From: Schizochytrium sp. CCTCC M209059
Taxonomy: Eukaryota > Sar > Bigyra > Thraustochytrida > Thraustochytriidae
Direction of reading: 5' to 3'
Length of the DNA stretch: 30,921 nucleotides
Assembly: GCA_000818945.1 (NCBI GenBank)
Contig: KN805372.1
Span: 1 to 30,921, forward strand
Under the pieces are notes generated by a model. That model was not told where the DNA came from, ran no database searches, and was given only the letters and a program-made list of their open reading frames with translations. Below, in pieces: positions 8,281 to 17,184 of this stretch (positions within the stretch are counted from its first letter, which is position 1; the number at the start of each line of letters is the position of its first letter). The translations under genes were made by a program, and so were the position numbers.

Positions 8281-9049
8281 ACTGAGCGATCTGGAATTGC
8301 TCTTCGCCGGGTCGGGACCGGTCGGGTCGCGCCGCTGGTGGGTCTCCGGTCAAAAAAGTTGGCGACTCTCTCTCCTCTTGTGACTACTATGAGGCAAGGG
8401 GGAAGAAGAAATGGCGGAACTTTGGGTGACGAGGGTCCAAAAGAACTGGCTCCAAAAGGCTTCCGCGACAGCGAGCATCAAAGACAAACGATGAGCCATT
8501 GACGACCTGGCCTCAACAAACATATAAAAAGAGAATACTTGTGCCCATGAAACGAAGAGTGATGAACGAAGAGCTCGATGTTGAAATAGTCCGCGTCATC
8601 TCGCTATACTTCTTCTTTGTTCACATCTTTGTGCTTGGTTCTAAAATTTGCTTCCATAGGAGCTTCTGTTTTTGCTTTCTGGCTTGCTTGCTTGCTTGCT
8701 TGCTGCCATGTGCACATGCGCACATGCCATGTATAATCGAATCCGGGCAGGCATCGTTTTTCTGCCGCAAAACAAACATGACTTTTGTAAACCTACCTTT
8801 GACTTGCAACAAGGAATTCCGTTAGATATCTTACCCTACCGCTTGCGACAAGTTCTGCGGTTCACCTGCCAGGTTCTCTACCACATTTTCGTTGCTCTTT
8901 TTAACTCTTTGTTTTGTTTTGTTTTTTTCCCCAATCCATGCATGCACACAGAAACAGTATCTCCTCTGCTCTTGCGCCGCCACACCGGCTGGTGCAGAGC
9001 GCAAACGAGGCTGCCAAATAGTGGGCGCGCATCACGCCCCTTCTGGACG
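8281..9049. promoter_or_regulatory. Divergent intergenic region (J protein / zinc-repeat protein)
   Basis: The region between two genes transcribed away from each other must hold both promoters. A TATA-like TATAAAAAG lies at 8523-8531 on the plus strand. A (GCTT)n run at 8682-8704 immediately precedes an ATG at 8708 that is in frame with the zinc-repeat gene. The translated stretch 8708-9049 looks unlike the protein that follows it (hydrophobic, T-rich codons), so I treat it as 5' leader and not coding sequence. Confidence 0.5.
8682..8704. repeat. (GCTT)n microsatellite
   Basis: About six copies of GCTT end four bases before the ATG at 8708. The same repeat in the same orientation stands before the phospholipase D start codon. 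Confidence 0.9.
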
Positions 9050-11602
9050 ATGCCGCCTGCGCCTGGTACGCGTCGCGCGGCCAAGCATGCGCAGGCAAAC
9101 CAGGGAGTTGGAAATGCCGGAGCAGCGTCCTTCTTTGGGAGCTTTCTTCAAGAGAACGTCTCGGGGCACGCGCAGAGCGCTAGCGGGGACCTAGCGACTC
9201 CCGGTCTTGGAGACTCACCTCCCTCATCCTTGTCACCGCCATCATCTCCAGAGACTAGCGATGAGACACCAGCGAACCCGACGTCACCCAAAGAATCAAT
9301 AGGGGACTTTGGCCAAGACGACGACGATGTTGAAAACGACAGCATCGAGCGCAAAGACACAAAAGAACGGGCGGAAGAAAGCACGCATCTTGAAACTCAA
9401 GGCGAGAAACTCGAAACGGGAGCCATCAACACCGAGACAAATGGAAGTCACGAGGCCACTGGTGAGACGAACGAGAAACACAAAATGGAGATCAACGTGA
9501 AGGTGGAAGCAAAAATGGCTGAGGCCCCTGCAGCCAAATCAGGGCCCAATGATAATGACATGGAGGACAAGACGAAAACCGAAATGAACGAGACGGTAAC
9601 ACACGCGGATGCCAAAGACGTAAAAGAGGCTCAGAACAATGACAAACCGGATAGCTCTCCAGCCAGGAAAAATGCCAAGGACAAGCAAATGACTCGAGCG
9701 AGGGTGAAACTCGAGGACGACAAGATCGAAACGAGCATGATGGGTGACGACAACGCGGCCGAGATCTCGATGAACACCGAAGACAGCGAAGCAAAAAATG
9801 CCGTCAAGACCGAAGCAAACGACGTAGGAGTCTTTAACGCGGAAATGGAGCAAGCGACTCAAGTCAACGAGGATAGTAAAGCTACCAGTAAGGCTGCGTC
9901 AAACGTGCCCGAAAGCTTCGCAGACGATACGGACGCCAAAGTTGATGAAGAAGCACTACTTCCTGTGAAGCTCGAGATCAATGAAAGAAAAGTACATGTA
10001 AAGACCGAAATAAATGGCTCAGAGACTACCCCGGACGCCAAAAACAACGACACGGGTGACATCAAGACCAGTGCAAGGGTCAAAGGCGACGAAGCAGTGA
10101 AGGCCGACAAGAGACTGAAGAAGTCTCCAGCTGAAACAAACACAGGGAGTCAACACGTCGCTCAGGTCAACATTAAATCCGAGACAAAAGAGGCCACGAG
10201 AGACGTGAAGGTCACGGGCAATGTTGATCGAGCACAAGTTCTCGAGAGGCCTGAGGTCGTCAAACAAGAAGATGCTCCAGTCAGCAAGAGTACGGAGGGA
10301 AATGGAAAAACTCACGTTAACGTCAAAGCCAAGATACAGAAAAGAAGGACTCTTGGAGATGATAGTGACGCAGAAGGTGATGAGAGACCGAAAGTGAAAG
10401 GAAAGGTCGCGCCAAAGCACATCGGAAACACCCATGTACGCTCCCGTCACTCCACCACTGCAGGCGTTTCGTCAACTTCCTCGAGCTCGTCCTCGTCTTC
10501 GACCTCGCCCACAATCATCGGAGAATCCATGGATCAAGGGCGCAAACCAAGCCCAAACATGAAAAGGCGTAAGACTACTACTACTACTACTACCACCCAA
10601 TTATCGCAGCCTACACGCGCTCGCAAGAGGCGCCCAGTGGCAGAGGATCTCTACTCGGATGACATCCCTGACCAACGCGCTAGTACTCGCGTTCTGCGTC
10701 CTCGTCGAAGCACGAGCAAGAGGACAGTCGCGTCAGCAGGCAGCGATTCGGAGAGTGAACCCTTGGACAGCAGCGGAGATGACGAGACCTTTCAGCCCGA
10801 GCCACGCGCCGAAGTTGATGGACAAAGTGCCGCGAGCGAAATGCTGGACAGTAGCGACGAAGACGAGCTTCTTCAACCGACACGGCGTGCAAAATCTAAT
10901 AGGCAACGAGCAACCAGCGAAGCACTTGATAGTAGCGATGAGGAAGGAGAATTTCAGCCTGAGCAACGCACAAAACGGGGCAGACGAGAGACTCGGAACA
11001 AGGAGCAACCCATTGTGCTCTTAAAAGTATGCTGCGTTCCAGAGTGCAAACGCAAAGCTGGGACCAAGAATCGCTGCGCCAAGCATGGCGGGCAACGCCG
11101 TTGTGAGGAAGAAGGTTGCCCCAAGCAAGCTAGTTTTGGTGGGAAATGCAAATCACATGGGGGCGGTCGGCGCTGCAAAGAACCAGGATGCTCGAGTTCG
11201 GCCCAGGGGAAAATGATGTTATGCATTGCCCATGGAGGCGGCGCCCGCTGCCAAGCTCCAGGATGCTCGAGCTCGGCTCGAGGCAAGACCAAATTTTGCG
11301 TCACGCACGGAGGGGGTAGGCGTTGCCAAAAACCCACGTGTGAAAAAGCCGCCGCAGGGAGCACACGATTTTGCATCCTTCATGGAGGAGGACGACGGTG
11401 CCAAGCAGATGCATGCACGAGCTCGGCGCAGGGGGCGACTGATTTTTGCGTCTATCATGGAGGCGGGAGACGCTGCGAGGCAAGCGCGTGTCCAAACTCG
11501 GCGGCGGGTAGCACAAAGTTTTGTAAATCTCATATTCGCAGCTTGCGATGGCAAACAGATGCTGCTTCTGCGAGTGAGAGTGCAAACCTAGGAGAGGCTT
11601 AA
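9050..11602 (+). CDS. Nuclear-type protein with seven WRKY19-like zinc repeats and many SUMO-consensus motifs
   Basis: The 850-residue product has a long disordered N-terminal two thirds rich in Glu, Lys, Thr and Asp. Within it, between 9497 and 10270, the motif [V/I]KxE occurs seven times (VKVE, VKLE, VKTE, VKLE, VKTE, IKSE, VKQE), matching the SUMO-attachment consensus. A Ser tract, a Thr tract encoded by (ACT)n near 10575 and basic nuclear-localisation-like clusters follow. About 10756-10990 encodes three diverged 30-residue repeats with LDSS[D/G][D/E][D/E]E cores, good casein kinase 2 sites. From 11029 there are seven zinc repeats of pattern Cx4CxnCx2H with GGG linkers, as in the WRKY19-like zinc family of plants and oomycetes; no WRKYGQK domain is present. 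DNA or chromatin binding is likely but unproven. I chose ATG 9050 (A at -3); an in-frame ATG at 8708 would add 114 unlikely residues. Confidence 0.85.
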   Translation: MPPAPGTRRAAKHAQANQGVGNAGAASFFGSFLQENVSGHAQSASGDLATPGLGDSPPSSLSPPSSPETSDETPANPTSPKESIGDFGQDDDDVENDSIERKDTKERAEESTHLETQGEKLETGAINTETNGSHEATGETNEKHKMEINVKVEAKMAEAPAAKSGPNDNDMEDKTKTEMNETVTHADAKDVKEAQNNDKPDSSPARKNAKDKQMTRARVKLEDDKIETSMMGDDNAAEISMNTEDSEAKNAVKTEANDVGVFNAEMEQATQVNEDSKATSKAASNVPESFADDTDAKVDEEALLPVKLEINERKVHVKTEINGSETTPDAKNNDTGDIKTSARVKGDEAVKADKRLKKSPAETNTGSQHVAQVNIKSETKEATRDVKVTGNVDRAQVLERPEVVKQEDAPVSKSTEGNGKTHVNVKAKIQKRRTLGDDSDAEGDERPKVKGKVAPKHIGNTHVRSRHSTTAGVSSTSSSSSSSSTSPTIIGESMDQGRKPSPNMKRRKTTTTTTTTQLSQPTRARKRRPVAEDLYSDDIPDQRASTRVLRPRRSTSKRTVASAGSDSESEPLDSSGDDETFQPEPRAEVDGQSAASEMLDSSDEDELLQPTRRAKSNRQRATSEALDSSDEEGEFQPEQRTKRGRRETRNKEQPIVLLKVCCVPECKRKAGTKNRCAKHGGQRRCEEEGCPKQASFGGKCKSHGGGRRCKEPGCSSSAQGKMMLCIAHGGGARCQAPGCSSSARGKTKFCVTHGGGRRCQKPTCEKAAAGSTRFCILHGGGRRCQADACTSSAQGATDFCVYHGGGRRCEASACPNSAAGSTKFCKSHIRSLRWQTDAASASESANLGEA

Positions 11603-12234
11603 AAAGCGGGGCTACGTCCTCGGAGAAGGTAATTGACCCGCAAAGCTTTGCCGCTATAAAAATACCTGCTTAAAAAGAAATACCCTGCTGCTTGAGTTTG
11701 ACGAACTCTCGTTTTCTGATGGCGAACTTGTTAAATCTAGGAAACGCTGTAGATTGAGGTGGTAAAAAAAAAAGCACCATGACTTTGTACGTATAACCAG
11801 TCCGAATCTCAAGTTCTTGTTTCGGTAAATGTAAAAGCACAGTGCGCACCACAATCAGAAACGAAGGGAAATATTAACTTGATCGTGAAGAGGATGAATG
11901 CATTGCAAGTCTTGCTCATCTCGTTGGCCAAGTTTAGTGACTTCAGTCAATCAGAAGCGAATTGCACTTGGCTTGGAGATGAGAGAAGAGAGACCCTAGA
12001 ACCACAAGATTCTTGAGTGATGGAAAAAATGGAGGCCAGCTCCAACTGATGTACCCTGCCCTTGGAACTGACGAGATCGTGCGTTGTACTTCTGGGCGTA
12101 TCAAGAGGACCAACGTGCGGTTTGTGAATACGTACAATGATGACAACGATGACAACGATGCGGTTATTCAGATTCTAATCGATACTTTTACAAAGGACGG
12201 ACGCTCAGATTGATCGTGAGCAAATGATTCAGTC
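11603..12234. other. Convergent 3'-3' intergenic spacer
   Basis: This AT-richer spacer lies between the zinc-repeat gene and the transporter gene. It holds an A-run (11764-11774), a TATAAAAAT-like stretch at 11654 and a short GATGACAAC direct repeat near 12137-12158. No gene or RNA was recognised. Confidence 0.6.
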
Positions 12235-13524
12235 TCACTTGTCTTGGTGCGAACCAGGAACATACTTGGGGGGCATGAGGGCATGCCACTGAAGCCAGCC
12301 GACGCAGATGCTGGCTCCGACAGCGTTGCCCGCGAGAACAGGCAAAAGATTGTCAAGGAAGAAGGTTTGAAGCGGAATATCCGCGCCGCAGAGAACGCCG
12401 AGGGGAACAAGAAACATATTGGCGACGCTGTGCTCGAGGCCAAGCGCAACAAAGGCAGTGACCGGAACCCACAAGGCAGCCATCTTGGCCGTGGAGGTCT
12501 GGGCGGTGGCTGCCTGGAAAATGGCAAGGTTGACGAGCCAGTTCGCGCCAACAGCCTTGCCAAAGGTCGCCACAAAAGCGCCCGAGGTCTTCTTGATGGC
12601 GACGCCCTTGGCAAAAGCGGCCGCCGCAGGCGTGGCGAGAATGACAGGCGCCACAAAGGCCGCCATGGCGGCGCAGCTGACAAAGTTGCCAGCCAAGCTG
12701 ATGCTCCACAGTCGGGTGAGGTTCTTGCTCTTTTCCTCCTCGGTGCGACGCTGGTCCCCAGAAATAAAGGGCATGGAGCCGTAGAGCATGTTCGAGGTGA
12801 GAAGGTCACTTCCCGTAAGCGTAATCGCAGTGAGGCCCATGGGAAAAATTGAGGCAGCCAAGACCTTGTGAAGACCTGGGGCCGAGGCAAGCATTTCTGC
12901 GCTGCCGCCTCCGAGGAGCACGTACAAGGCCGCTCCCCATGAGAGAAAACCACCAGCCATGAGGCTCGAAAGAAAGATCTGTGAGTCAGGGCGCTCGGCG
13001 CGGGTCAATCCTGTGTCGTTGATGTATGCCATGGTGCTCTGTCCTAGTGACAGCGGCGCTGCAGCCTTGGCGCTGTTCGCGATTTCTTGGCTCGGGACCG
13101 CAGGCGCCGGCGTCAAAGAGGCGGCTGCCGCCTCGAGGAGCTTGCGGGAATCAACCATGTTGAGGCCAGCGGCCTGAAGTTCGCTCTCCGACAGCATGGT
13201 GAGGTCTCCGAGGTTGCGCGCGCCAAAGTGCGCGAGATTCGCGTGAACTTCGCTCGAGAAGTTGATGCCATGCAAGGCACCGTCGAGGCCCGCGACTCGG
13301 GCAGCGGGCGGGTCGTCCTCGATACCATGGGCAGATGAGCCCGTGAGTGTCGCATCCACCACGTACGAAGAGGTCGTCGTGGAGGAGATGGGCGCGAGGG
13401 CCTGGCGCCACTGCCTGCTCGCAGGCGTGACGCGCGTAGACACCGAAGCCGCCGCAAGAGGTTTATGGCCATATACTGCGCCGCGGCGGCCAGCCTGCGC
13501 GAGGAAGAACATGCCCACGGTCAT
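12235..13524 (-). CDS. Formate/nitrite transporter (FNT) family channel with N-terminal SAM-like segment
   Basis: The 429-residue protein has an FNT core at about 180-412 with the expected six membrane spans. Key family features are GSDLLTSNM (238-246), the broken-helix loop; GANWLVNLA (326-334); LEHSVANM (363-370), containing the conserved pore histidine H365; and AGNAVGAS (398-405). FNT channels move formate, nitrite, lactate or hydrosulfide with protons. The first 45 residues are basic and hydroxylated with few acids and may be a mitochondrial or plastid-type leader. Residues 83-135 (NLGDLTMLSESELQAAG core) read like a SAM-type helical domain, which is unusual in this family; ordinary members are about 260-310 residues. 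The substrate cannot be told from sequence. The start is ATG 13524; a second ATG at 13512 is also possible. A 113-codon upstream frame ends overlapping this start by four bases. Confidence 0.9.
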   Translation of the reverse strand: MTVGMFFLAQAGRRGAVYGHKPLAAASVSTRVTPASRQWRQALAPISSTTTSSYVVDATLTGSSAHGIEDDPPAARVAGLDGALHGINFSSEVHANLAHFGARNLGDLTMLSESELQAAGLNMVDSRKLLEAAAASLTPAPAVPSQEIANSAKAAAPLSLGQSTMAYINDTGLTRAERPDSQIFLSSLMAGGFLSWGAALYVLLGGGSAEMLASAPGLHKVLAASIFPMGLTAITLTGSDLLTSNMLYGSMPFISGDQRRTEEEKSKNLTRLWSISLAGNFVSCAAMAAFVAPVILATPAAAAFAKGVAIKKTSGAFVATFGKAVGANWLVNLAIFQAATAQTSTAKMAALWVPVTAFVALGLEHSVANMFLVPLGVLCGADIPLQTFFLDNLLPVLAGNAVGASICVGWLQWHALMPPKYVPGSHQDK

Positions 13525-13886
13525 TCTTGCGTTGTCTGTGACTCCTTGAATTCCCTCGCTTGCTCTGCTTCAAGGAGAAGCTCTCGTCGCCGCGAGGCTC
13601 CCTCTTCTCCTTGTGCTTGTCCTTGTGCTTGTGCCTGTGCTTCTTCTTCTCCGAGATGCGGGATTGCTTTCTCGCCGAGTCGCCTGCCTGCCGGGTCAGT
13701 CCCGTGCAGCAGCTCACTGCTCGCCGCAGGTAGTTGTCGTCCTCGTCTGCTGGCTTCGCAGCCAACTGGTTCTGCTCGCTCCCGCGGCGCCTGCGGATTC
13801 GCAGCTGGCCTCCTCTGCGCCTCTGATGCGGGATTGCGAGCTTGCTCGCTCCCCTTCGCCATCGACGCCGTCGCTGCTGAGCGGCA

Positions 13887-13956
13887 TAGCGCAGCGGCTA
13901 GGGCGATGCCCGGGTTCGCGCGGCTCCCCGCCGCCCCTTTTCCGGGCGCGAACCCG
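13887..13956 (+). other. tRNA-like A-box/B-box fragment with an 11-bp inverted repeat
   Basis: TAGCGCAGCGGC (13887-13898) fits the Pol III A-box at 11 of 12 positions, and GGTTCG (13913-13918) begins a B-box whose second half does not fit. The spacing is too short for an anticodon arm, so this is not a tRNA gene. CGGGTTCGCGC (13911-13921) has an exact inverted copy at 13946-13956, giving a possible stem with a 24-base loop. It may be a remnant of a tRNA-derived SINE or simply a GC-rich coincidence. Confidence 0.3.
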
Positions 13957-14195
13957 CCTTTCCAGGGTCAAACACTAAGTAAGTCACATACGGTCGCCGG
14001 AAAGGCCGTCGTCGCCGCCGCGTCTCGCGCGCCGGGACGCGTCGCCGTAGCTGCCCGACTTCACCTGCCTCCCTCCGCCTCCCGATCGAAGAAAAGCGCG
14101 GCCGCCGCGGGAACGGGAAGCCCGCGCGCCGCCGCCGGTCTTTCTTGCCTCTGCGGCCTTTTACAGCAGTTTACTTCATCGCCCGGCGCATCGAC

Positions 14196-14233
14196 GCGGC
14201 GCACACGGGTCGCGCGCGACCCGTGTGCGCCGC
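14196..14233. repeat. Perfect 38-bp palindrome
   Basis: The two 19-base arms are exact reverse complements with no spacer; the centre lies between 14214 and 14215. The left arm begins GCGGCGCACACGGG and the right arm ends CCCGTGTGCGCCGC. Flanking bases (C and C) do not pair. It could form a cruciform, or a long hairpin if transcribed. Confidence 0.95.
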
Positions 14234-14760
14234 CTGCTAACGCGGGGAGGGTCACTGCAGTCGCGGTGAGGCGTGCCAGGCAGAACCGGATTTCAACCAG
14301 AAAAGGCGCGCAAGAGGGCCCGCCAAGACGCGCCGCTCCTCGCGTACGCCGACGCGCGCGGCGCCGCCGAGGCGGGCGCGGAGGGGGAGAGAGAGAACGG
14401 GCGGCGATGCCGCGGCGCCGCTGGCTGGCCCGGCGAGGCTGCGGCGCGGAAGGGGAGCGACGGGCGGGAAAAGCGGGAGAAGATGGGCAAAGCGGAGGTA
14501 GATAAATGACGAAAAGGGACACGTCGGCAGCACGGCCAACGTCACGAAGAGGGGCCTCGACGTTTAGGCCTTGGCCGTGAATTGCCCGCACGAGGCTGGG
14601 CCCGGCTTCGGGCGCTTGGAGGGAACTCTACATGGTAGTATGTGTCGTCATGAGCGAGCGGGGGTTAGTTAAAACGTCGACGATCCCGATTGGAATGGCG
14701 GCAGCAGGGCGAGTGACGACAACTTGACGCGGCGATCAATGCGTTGCTTTCCTCTGCCAG

Positions 14761-14764
<4 letters not shown>

Positions 14765-14797
<33 letters not shown>
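14765..14797. repeat. (CCAG)n microsatellite
   Basis: About eight copies of CCAG. A second tract of the same unit lies at 24043-24070. Confidence 0.9.
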
Positions 14798-14858
14798 AAG
14801 CCGGCCGCCAGCCATGCAAAACAAACCTCGCTCGCTTCAGCAACCAGGGCGGGGAAAA

Positions 14859-14884
14859 GGAGGAGGAGGAGGAGGAGGAGGAGG
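14859..14884. repeat. (AGG)n trinucleotide tract
   Basis: This is an uninterrupted purine run of AGG units in noncoding DNA, shortly downstream of the (CCAG)n tract. Confidence 0.85.
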
Positions 14885-15548
14885 CTGTGCGCAAAGATTG
14901 GTGCGCAAGGCAGGCACGCGGAGAAGGAACCGGGACGACTGGACTGACTGCGACACCGCCGTCAATGGTTGGCGGAGGAGGAGGACAAGGAAGCACTTCG
15001 CGTCCTGGAGATATTTCTGGCATAAGTTTTCTTGGCTTTGAAGGGCTACGGTAGGACGAAGCTGAGACAAAACGACTCAGAAAGGAGAAGCGAGGCTCTT
15101 CACATCAACGTGGATGCACAAGCACGGAGAAGAAGAAATCAACGGCCTGCAACGACACTTTCATCAGCGTGCAGTAGCGGGTGGTCTCGAAACTGGTCAA
15201 GAGCAGTCAAGAGCACTGCAGTCAAGGTATGTATAATCAATCGGTCACAAACACGCAAGATTGATCAAATCTTAAACAGAACGGCTGAGAACAACAAGGC
15301 AGAGAGGGAGGGCCTGACCATGAAGATTCCGAGGTGACGATGGCGGTGACGACTGCAACGAAGCAGGAAGGACGGTGACGTAGGAACCCGTCTGTTTGCT
15401 TTCGCAGCAGATACTCGACAAGATCCACGTACGTATTCCCATAGAAGCGTTTCAGTCGCGGGCGCGCTTAAAGACCCGGGCCTTTTCGCCGCAATACGGA
15501 CAATGCATTTCCGCTGACTTTCTTCACGCAACGTGAGAGACATTCCTC

Positions 15549-16499
15549 TTAGAGCTCGGGCACTTGATCAAATTCGTCGTCCGAGTCGTCTGCCTTTGCG
15601 GCATTCGCGGAACCGAGCGCCGAGCCTTGCTCAACATCGGCCTCTCCGCTAGGTGCCACCATCGCAGAGGCCTTCGCTGCGACTTCAGGAGTAATCGGCG
15701 TCCTCTTGTAGAGCGGGAGGTTGTCACGGAGGTCAAGGATTGCGCCTCGCACACGCGCCATGAGGGCCTCTTTCGTCTCGTTCTCACCAGGATAGAGAGG
15801 CTCGCCAATGCCGATTTCAATGGTGGCAGGCTGCATGTACCACGAATTACTGGGCCACGCCGTGTGATTGCCCCACATGGCGAGTGGGACGATGGGTACC
15901 TTGTTCTTGACGGCTGCGTCAAAAAAGCCAGGTTTGAACTCCTTGAGAACACCCGTGGGCGACAGCGTGCCTTCGGGAAAGACACAAATGCCAATGTTAT
16001 TCTGCAAGTACCGGCCCACGGTGTCCATCATTGGGCCCACGGTGCCAGGCTTGATGCCCCACTTGCCGTCGGGCTTTTTCTTGAAGTACACGGGCAGGTC
16101 ACCTTGGATCTTAAGGCTCCAGCCAGCGATTGGGATCTGAAAGACGCCGGCCTTGGCGATAAAGTTCACGGCTGTGCGCGGCATAAAGACGGCGCACAGC
16201 ATAAAGGCGTCTGCAAAGGTGAGATGATTTGACATATAGATGGCACGCTGAGGCAACTTGCCCTTCCACTGATGCCGCCGGCGGACCTTGACAGTCCAAA
16301 ACGGGTTGAGCTTGACGCAAAAGATGAGTGCCGCTGAGCGAAAAATTCTACCCATGAGCCTCAAGCGCTTGTACTTGGGCATCATCCACGCAAAGGTGAT
16401 CCAGCAAATAATTTGCAGCAAAAACGCCAGGACGAACGCAGTTACAGCAGACATGAAAAAGTACGTCGTCGCCAACAAGGAGACGAAACGACCTGCCAT
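15549..16499 (-). CDS. 1-acyl-sn-glycerol-3-phosphate acyltransferase (LPAAT/PlsC family)
   Basis: The 316-residue protein begins with a hydrophobic region (about 8-40, one or two membrane spans). It has the four LPLAT motifs in order: NHLTFAD (91-97), the HX4D catalytic motif with H92 and D97; GVFQIPIAGW (118-127), motif II; FPEGTLS (174-180), motif III, which binds the glycerol-phosphate; and VPIVPLAMWG (201-210), motif IV. It should transfer an acyl group from acyl-CoA to lysophosphatidic acid, giving phosphatidic acid, most likely on the ER membrane. Other lysophospholipid specificities cannot be excluded. The C-terminal 45 residues are low-complexity and acidic. The start ATG at 16499 is the first Met and gives a complete N-terminal anchor. 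It is divergent from YJU2, 928 bases away. Confidence 0.92.
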   Translation of the reverse strand: MAGRFVSLLATTYFFMSAVTAFVLAFLLQIICWITFAWMMPKYKRLRLMGRIFRSAALIFCVKLNPFWTVKVRRRHQWKGKLPQRAIYMSNHLTFADAFMLCAVFMPRTAVNFIAKAGVFQIPIAGWSLKIQGDLPVYFKKKPDGKWGIKPGTVGPMMDTVGRYLQNNIGICVFPEGTLSPTGVLKEFKPGFFDAAVKNKVPIVPLAMWGNHTAWPSNSWYMQPATIEIGIGEPLYPGENETKEALMARVRGAILDLRDNLPLYKRTPITPEVAAKASAMVAPSGEADVEQGSALGSANAAKADDSDDEFDQVPEL

Positions 16500-16870
16500 G
16501 GTGGCTTGGCTTGCGAAAACAAAGCCTTACCCTCCTTTACCTCTCTCTCCTAATCAGCTTGAGCTCTGCTTCTCGAACAGCTTTGCACGCGGACTTCTTC
16601 GCTCGTCCGACGACTCCGTCCCGTCAGCAGCACAGCGTTCAAAGTCCTTCGTGGGAAAGAAGAAGAAGACGGAGAAGATGGAGAAGCTCGAGCCAAGACA
16701 AGCGAGCGAGCGTACGTGCGAGCTCGAGCCGCACCTCTCCACCTGCGTCGTCCGAACGCCGCGGCGCCAAGGGCCCCAGCAGCGCGCCGCGACCTGCGCT
16801 GCGCTCCTCGTTCGTGTTTTGCACGTGCGCATGCCGTGCCACGCCCGGCCGTATTACTTATAAGAAAAAG

Positions 16871-16931
16871 TCTCTCTCTCTCTCTCTCTCCCTCTCTCAC
16901 TCAAATGACCGCGACACACACACACACACAC
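16871..16931. repeat. (TC)n and (CA)n dinucleotide tracts
   Basis: A (TC)n run at 16871-16890 is followed by a (CA)n run at 16914-16931 that grades into CGCACTCGCAC units. Confidence 0.9.
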
Positions 16932-17108
16932 GCACGCGCACTCGCACTCGCACACATACCTTTCGAACACGTGCCTCCAAGACCGGTCCGGGTCGCGGCC
17001 ACAAGTGCAACAAAGCGCGCCGCAAGTGAAAAATGACTCTTGCGGCACTGCCTGGCTGCCTGGCTGGCACGGCCCAGGAGCAAAGCAGCAGTACGTAAAG
17101 GGGAAGTA

Positions 17109-17184
17109 TGCGCAACCCGTTTCGACCCCGCAACCCAATTTCGGAGAAGGGGTGGAAAAAGGGTTGCGCACAGTTGGGGTTGCG
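17109..17184. promoter_or_regulatory. Dyad cluster of CGCAACCC octamers
   Basis: CGCAACCC occurs at 17111-17118 and 17129-17136, and its exact reverse complement GGGTTGCG at 17161-17168 and 17177-17184. The outer match TGCGCAACCC/GGGTTGCGCA is a perfect ten-base inverted repeat. Spacing on the two sides is nearly symmetric (18 and 16 bases between octamer starts). It lies in a divergent promoter region, so a transcription-factor binding cluster is the natural reading. Confidence 0.6.

Larger units (their letters stand above)
13525..15548. other. 2-kb gene-poor region upstream of the transporter
   Basis: The region is very GC-rich from 13525 to 14500 and then repeat-rich. It holds a tRNA-like A-box/B-box fragment with an 11-bp inverted repeat (13887-13956), a perfect 38-bp palindrome (14196-14233), (CCAG)n at 14765-14797 and an (AGG)n tract at 14859-14884. 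Open frames here are Arg/Ala/Pro-rich in all frames and look like products of base composition. The last 500 bases, behind the acyltransferase stop codon, show nothing I recognise. Confidence 0.5.

Noticed and set aside
8708..9049. In-frame N-terminal extension of the zinc-repeat protein from ATG 8708
   Set aside because: The added residues are hydrophobic and T-rich in codons, unlike the rest, and begin within four bases of a microsatellite; kept only as an alternative start.
13465..14505. 346-codon plus-strand open frame overlapping the transporter start
   Set aside because: Composition is Ala/Arg/Ser only, no domain is visible, and it crosses the palindrome and the 5' end of a clear minus-strand gene.
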